Positions 61,501 to 64,000 of a stretch of 64,000 nucleotides of DNA are shown here, piece by piece. The notes under the pieces are model-generated. The model was not told the DNA's origin. It worked only from the letters and a program-made list of their open reading frames with translations, and searched no databases. Origin of the DNA: Kiloniella sp. EL199 (GTDB lineage Bacteria; Pseudomonadota; Alphaproteobacteria; Kiloniellales; Kiloniellaceae); the NCBI RefSeq assembly GCF_900313065.1, contig NZ_OMPU01000010.1, positions 806,001-870,000 on the forward strand, in the 5' to 3' direction. The translations under genes and the position numbers were made by a program. Within the stretch, counting starts at the first letter, position 1. Each line of letters begins with the position of its first letter.

Positions 61501-62630
61501 TTATTGGGGACAATCGCGTGGTGAGAAACACCCTTTAAGCCAGCATCAGAAAAATGACCTGACTTTCCCTTGCGAACTTCCGGCGATGACAGATCAATGC
61601 CTTGGTATTGTGGAAGCTTGGTCAGCCCCTGAATAATCTCACCAATGTCGTCTATTTGATTTTCCGCCAAATAACGGGACTCTGCACGGGGATAGGTCTG
61701 AATTTTCTTGCCTTCCCCATCGTAGAGTTCCTGAGCAATGTTGAGTGTTTTGTCGGCACTCCATCCCCAGCGGCGGGCGCATATCTTTTGCAACTCTGGC
61801 AGATCAAGAAGACGCGGAGGTTTTGTTTTTTTGATCTTTTTTTCTGTTTTAAGCGGTCCTTCGTATCCTTCGACAGCAATGCGCAGTTTTTCTGCCTTTT
61901 CCGGATCAAGAATGCGTTCTTTCGGGGCATGACGAAGGTCCAGTTCGCCAGTTTCTGCCTTGGCTGTTGCGACAAGGTGGAAATAATCCTGAGGAGTAAA
62001 ATCCAGAATTTCCAGCTCTCGCATACAAACGATTGCCATGGTTGGTGTCTTGACGCGTCCAATACCGATAGCACCGTATTGTCCGGGGTGTTTCAGGGCA
62101 ACGGTCGCTGCACGGGTTAGAGACAGATTATAAACCTGATCGGCCTGTTGGCGTACAACAGCGGCTTGCCCTAAGTTGTGATATTTATCATTGGGTTCCA
62201 GGTTTTCAAACGCCTGTCGCAGTGTTTTTTCATCCTGCGCAGTGAACATGGCGCGCTGCACTTGCCCGGCGAATTTATAGTGCCGTAAAATCTCTTCGCC
62301 AATAAGCTGTCCTTCGCGATCACAGTCGGTCGCGATGATGACCCTTTCGGCTGTTTTAAGTGCCTTGGCTATGGCTTCCAGTTTACTTCTTGCAGAAGGT
62401 GATGCATCTGGCGCTGGGCAGGTTGGGTAAAAATCATCGGGCTTGAGCAAGTCAAATGACCAGCGCCCCCAACTGCTTTCAATTTGCTGTGGTTCTTGCA
62501 GGCTTAACAGGTGTCCTTCTGCTGGAAGGATTTGCCCGTATTTACTGCCGATTGCCGCCTGAACATCGCGCTTTTGCGAAGTTTTTTCTGTAATAATAAT
62601 GGTGGACAATCTGAAACCCTTTACCGTCAC
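58587..62630 (-). CDS. DNA topoisomerase III fused to a RecD2-like helicase region
   Basis: A protein of 1347 residues. Residues 8-620 are a type IA topoisomerase: Toprim glutamate in ITEKTSQK (15), DxD in ATDCDREGQ (102-104), and catalytic Tyr320 in RAESRYLAE. Residues 690-1335 follow RecD2: helix-hairpin-helix repeats (MIKGLGAKAAKQLVESFG), SERQKSAVSKLL, Walker A GLHETGKT (961-968), then degenerate motifs, with DRAD in place of DEAS (1038) and no GDxxQLP or motif VI arginine. Topoisomerase III is usually 600-700 residues, so this is a fusion about twice the normal size. GTG 62630 has a poor ribosome site; TTG 62609, after AAAGGG, is likely the true start. Confidence 0.9.
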   Translation of the reverse strand: MTVKGFRLSTIIITEKTSQKRDVQAAIGSKYGQILPAEGHLLSLQEPQQIESSWGRWSFDLLKPDDFYPTCPAPDASPSARSKLEAIAKALKTAERVIIATDCDREGQLIGEEILRHYKFAGQVQRAMFTAQDEKTLRQAFENLEPNDKYHNLGQAAVVRQQADQVYNLSLTRAATVALKHPGQYGAIGIGRVKTPTMAIVCMRELEILDFTPQDYFHLVATAKAETGELDLRHAPKERILDPEKAEKLRIAVEGYEGPLKTEKKIKKTKPPRLLDLPELQKICARRWGWSADKTLNIAQELYDGEGKKIQTYPRAESRYLAENQIDDIGEIIQGLTKLPQYQGIDLSSPEVRKGKSGHFSDAGLKGVSHHAIVPNKNTMDRVESIYGRLTEDEQRMFDLVASSYLAILMPDYVYESTSVSMEVPVTLPDEETGPDKEITKETILDFKVTGNIPKEQGWKAVYTDVMEKKEDHAGELPPIQDGDIAVLSPVTTDTKKTKAPPRYNEGTLIDAMQNAWRFVENKDLKERLKEAKGIGTPATRAAVITGLKLQNFLAQSGKHIIPTQAGLTLYKTLKTAAPELVDPGVTAMWEMNLDDVLEGKQTARQVWDDIGNDTKRLIGIIKTNAATAPKINTGVAMPKNAAKGKPTDKMKETAKSVAQNKGVKLPKGYTSDFNICREFLDEHLGGKEPSPEKVLANLETQLSDGMIKGLGAKAAKQLVESFGPDALKMIVATPEKLKTETSLPKGKVKLLEEWSEERKTLSKIANFLHNHNVDPARSYRLFETLGQDTIPKLKNNPYCIVRNIKGIPFDVPDSIAHSLGLEAHCLERAGAALYYALVQATDAREKNNLLTLLNKRLEIPANILEQALAIEIEAKNIHLYRGKDITGTAQEFLILKQDWLDNTKIKKRLNALSEGIVPWGEIDTQKAIDWVINRDNIELSERQKSAVSKLLKTRFTVLEGLHETGKTDVIKAFVKIVTAKNISTVVAVPSSAQVKTTSFELDVDAISVTRLLEYNTRNRSYKRNTRKPLDCQLLIIDRADLLDRSSLLALLDALSENASLVLVKHHVSTASPDNFFPGTGGILDKLLETINHNKLFLDQLSAKHQDNKLAQNTLKLSIGGSISYTSDTQNPGSFYFITAENEQDTQRKLVEVIKNRLPKSFKYNPVKDIQVISMAAGMLGPQNLTIQLQNVLNTHQPGLDLHKFGTRYKVGDKVILQQNDRDKDLVTGDIGFIKDITRDNIPKISDEKSYMDNGRITIEFAGKNHDFPFGELDIISLAYVLPVNKCQTRLCPATVIILPMEDPDAISSGDKEIASRNNLRQGLSTASERVILIGQGYGATPQSTPQ

Positions 62631-62788
62631 TCAATTCTATTATGCTTTTTAACGTAAAGAAGGGGGGAGGATAAAGGCTCTCTTTTGAAAAAAGTTTGCG
62701 TGTTGAGGATAGGATTGAGGTTTCCCTACAAAGTTTCTGATGAATTGTTTCGCTTGCCCGTCGGTTATAAAATAGGGGCAGGGAAGTG

Positions 62789-62814
62789 TGCGTAATTCCA
62801 GCTTTGGATACGCA
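62789..62814 (+). other. Small hairpin upstream of the terminase
   Basis: TGCGTA (62789-62794) pairs with TACGCA (62809-62814) and TCCA/TGGA pair inside around GCTT. It lies 44 bases before the terminase start. It may be an operator or leader structure. Confidence 0.35.
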
Positions 62815-62858
62815 AATAGCTCTTCCCCATTTCTGTTTTATATCTGGTGGGAGGAAAA

Positions 62859-63317
62859 ATGAGTGATCCGGATTTAAAGCAGCAGTTGACGGAGCGGCAA
62901 AAAAGGTTTGTTGAAGAATACCTTATTGACTTCAATGCAACGCAAGCTGCCATTCGGGCGGGTTATAGTCCTAACTCGGTTAAGCAGAGTGCCAGCCGAA
63001 CACTGAAAAATCCCCTGATGCAAGAGGCTATTGAGCAAGCCAAGGCCGCGCGATCTCAGAGGCTGCAGATTGATGCTGACTACGTTCTGAAGGGCGCGGT
63101 TGAGCTGTTTGAACGTTGTATGCAGCGCAGCCCGGCTGCTGATGCAGATGGTGAATACAAATTTCAGCATACGGGGGCTGGGAAAGCGCTAGAGATTATC
63201 GGACGACATGTGTCGGTTCAGGCTTTTAAGGAAAAGGTTGAAATGTCGATCGAAAATGAACTTATTGACCGCCTCATGCGTGGTCGTAAGCGCCTGAATG
63301 ACAAATCAGAAAATTGA
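62859..63317 (+). CDS. Phage terminase small subunit
   Basis: A 152-residue protein. The N-terminal helix-turn-helix LTERQKRFVEEYLIDFNATQAAIRAGYSPNSVKQSASRTLKNP is the Terminase_2 signature that recognises the packaging site. The C-terminal part is charged and probably oligomerises. GGGAGG precedes ATG 62859 with ideal spacing. The large subunit follows on the same strand. No integrase or repressor is visible to the left. Confidence 0.92.
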   Translation: MSDPDLKQQLTERQKRFVEEYLIDFNATQAAIRAGYSPNSVKQSASRTLKNPLMQEAIEQAKAARSQRLQIDADYVLKGAVELFERCMQRSPAADADGEYKFQHTGAGKALEIIGRHVSVQAFKEKVEMSIENELIDRLMRGRKRLNDKSEN

Positions 63318-63380
63318 ATGGATTTCATTTAGTTTTCTGATTTCTGATCACTATTTTTCCATCTGATTTTGAGGTGTCTG

Positions 63381-64000
63381 ATGACCCACCGGGTTGATCT
63401 GGATCTTGCCGAGGACTGTGCGCAGTTCTATGCGGATCCGCTGGGGTTTGTGCTGTGGGCCTTTGATTGGGGGCAGGGCGAGTTGGTTGATTTTGAAGGT
63501 CCGCGCGATTGGCAGTTGGCTTATCTGAAAGATCTGGGTGCACAGATCAGAGAGCGCGGGTTTGATGGGCTTCATCCCGTTGCCCCCATGGATATGGCAA
63601 CGGCATCCGGCCACGGTATTGGCAAGTCGGCAATGTCAGCGTGGCTTATCCTCTTTATCATGTCAACGCGACCCTTTGCCAAGGGAGTGGTGACATCGAA
63701 TACCAGCGATCAGCTACGCACGAAAACCTGGGCCGAGCTGGGGAAGTGGCACAAGCGTTGTCTGACGGGGCATTGGTTTAGCTATAGCACCAGCAAAGGG
63801 AATATGGCGCTGGTCCATAAACGCCACCCTGAAAGCTGGCGGTGTGATGCGCAGACCTGTCGCGAGGAAAATTCCGAGAGTTTTGCCGGACTGCATGCCG
63901 CAAATTCGACGCCCTTTTATCTTTTTGATGAAGCCAGTGCTGTGCCTGATAAAATCTGGGAAGTTTCTGATGGTGGTTTGACCGATGGCGAACCTATGCG
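63381..64000 (+). CDS. Phage terminase large subunit, N-terminal part
   Basis: The frame runs off the right edge; 206 codons are present. Walker A is ASGHGIGKSAMSAW near residue 75 and Walker B is FYLFDEASAVPD near residue 180, giving the packaging ATPase. GAGG precedes the ATG at 63381. Three counted lines inside the gene (63421-63600) have about 56% G+C, higher than the host genes I counted, which supports transfer from elsewhere. The nuclease domain lies beyond the window. Confidence 0.9.
   Translation, partial: MTHRVDLDLAEDCAQFYADPLGFVLWAFDWGQGELVDFEGPRDWQLAYLKDLGAQIRERGFDGLHPVAPMDMATASGHGIGKSAMSAWLILFIMSTRPFAKGVVTSNTSDQLRTKTWAELGKWHKRCLTGHWFSYSTSKGNMALVHKRHPESWRCDAQTCREENSESFAGLHAANSTPFYLFDEASAVPDKIWEVSDGGLTDGEPM

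Noticed and set aside
61602-62120. Plus-strand frame of 172 codons opposite the topoisomerase domain
   Set aside because: It mirrors the conserved topoisomerase frame and shows no domain.
63325-63614. Minus-strand frames opposite the terminase large subunit
   Set aside because: They are shadows of the open plus-strand terminase frame with clear Walker motifs.

Overview
The window looks like the chromosome of a marine-type, Gram-negative alphaproteobacterium with moderate-to-low G+C. The supporting features are a tandem pair of PAS_5 (DUF1457) proteins, a long-form PurC, two kinase/binding-protein modules, a MocR-controlled exporter pair, an RTX/VCBS adhesin and many single-gene regulators. 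A Rhodospirillales-like host (Kiloniella/Terasakiella type) is my best guess, but it rests on gene content alone. I saw no rRNA, tRNA, CRISPR array or insertion sequence.

Layout: 1-14 kb holds small metabolic genes, several with their own regulator: NUDIX, VOC, TetR/SDR with a palindromic operator, MTA/SAH nucleosidase, a PEP-mutase-like enzyme, a DMT exporter, an ArsR/flavin amine oxidase/spermidine synthase polyamine group, a DUF2975/YozG-like pair, a frameshifted solute-binding protein, Mn-type pyrophosphatase, and the decayed end of a ThrE-like exporter. 14-24 kb holds unknown envelope genes, a LuxR regulator preceded by a very long hairpin, a secreted NUC1-like protein without its catalytic motif, and a 1368-residue adhesin. 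24-38 kb has small membrane or secreted proteins, a histidine kinase, a LysE exporter, a LysR/2-oxoglutarate oxygenase pair, PAS_5 twins, a DapA-family aldolase, purC, a rhodanese and a chemoreceptor. 39-50 kb has an exporter pair opposite a MocR regulator, a DEAD-box helicase, SelO, an adenylate cyclase and an ArsR/SRPBCC operon.

50-58.5 kb contains two separate modules in which a periplasmic substrate-binding protein is encoded next to a membrane histidine kinase, with no transporter permease or ATPase. This resembles LuxP/LuxQ-type sensing. They flank a DUF1835 gene and a stretch of gene remnants.

58.6-64 kb is the most unusual part. A 1347-residue minus-strand protein joins a complete type IA topoisomerase III to a RecD2-like helicase region whose later motifs are degenerate. 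It lies head-to-head with a phage terminase small subunit and a partial large subunit of higher G+C, so the right edge is probably the start of a prophage or phage-like element. No integrase or att site is visible inside the window. At least two coding frames (near 11.65 kb and 39.31 kb) are broken by single-base shifts, the second exactly at an A7 run.
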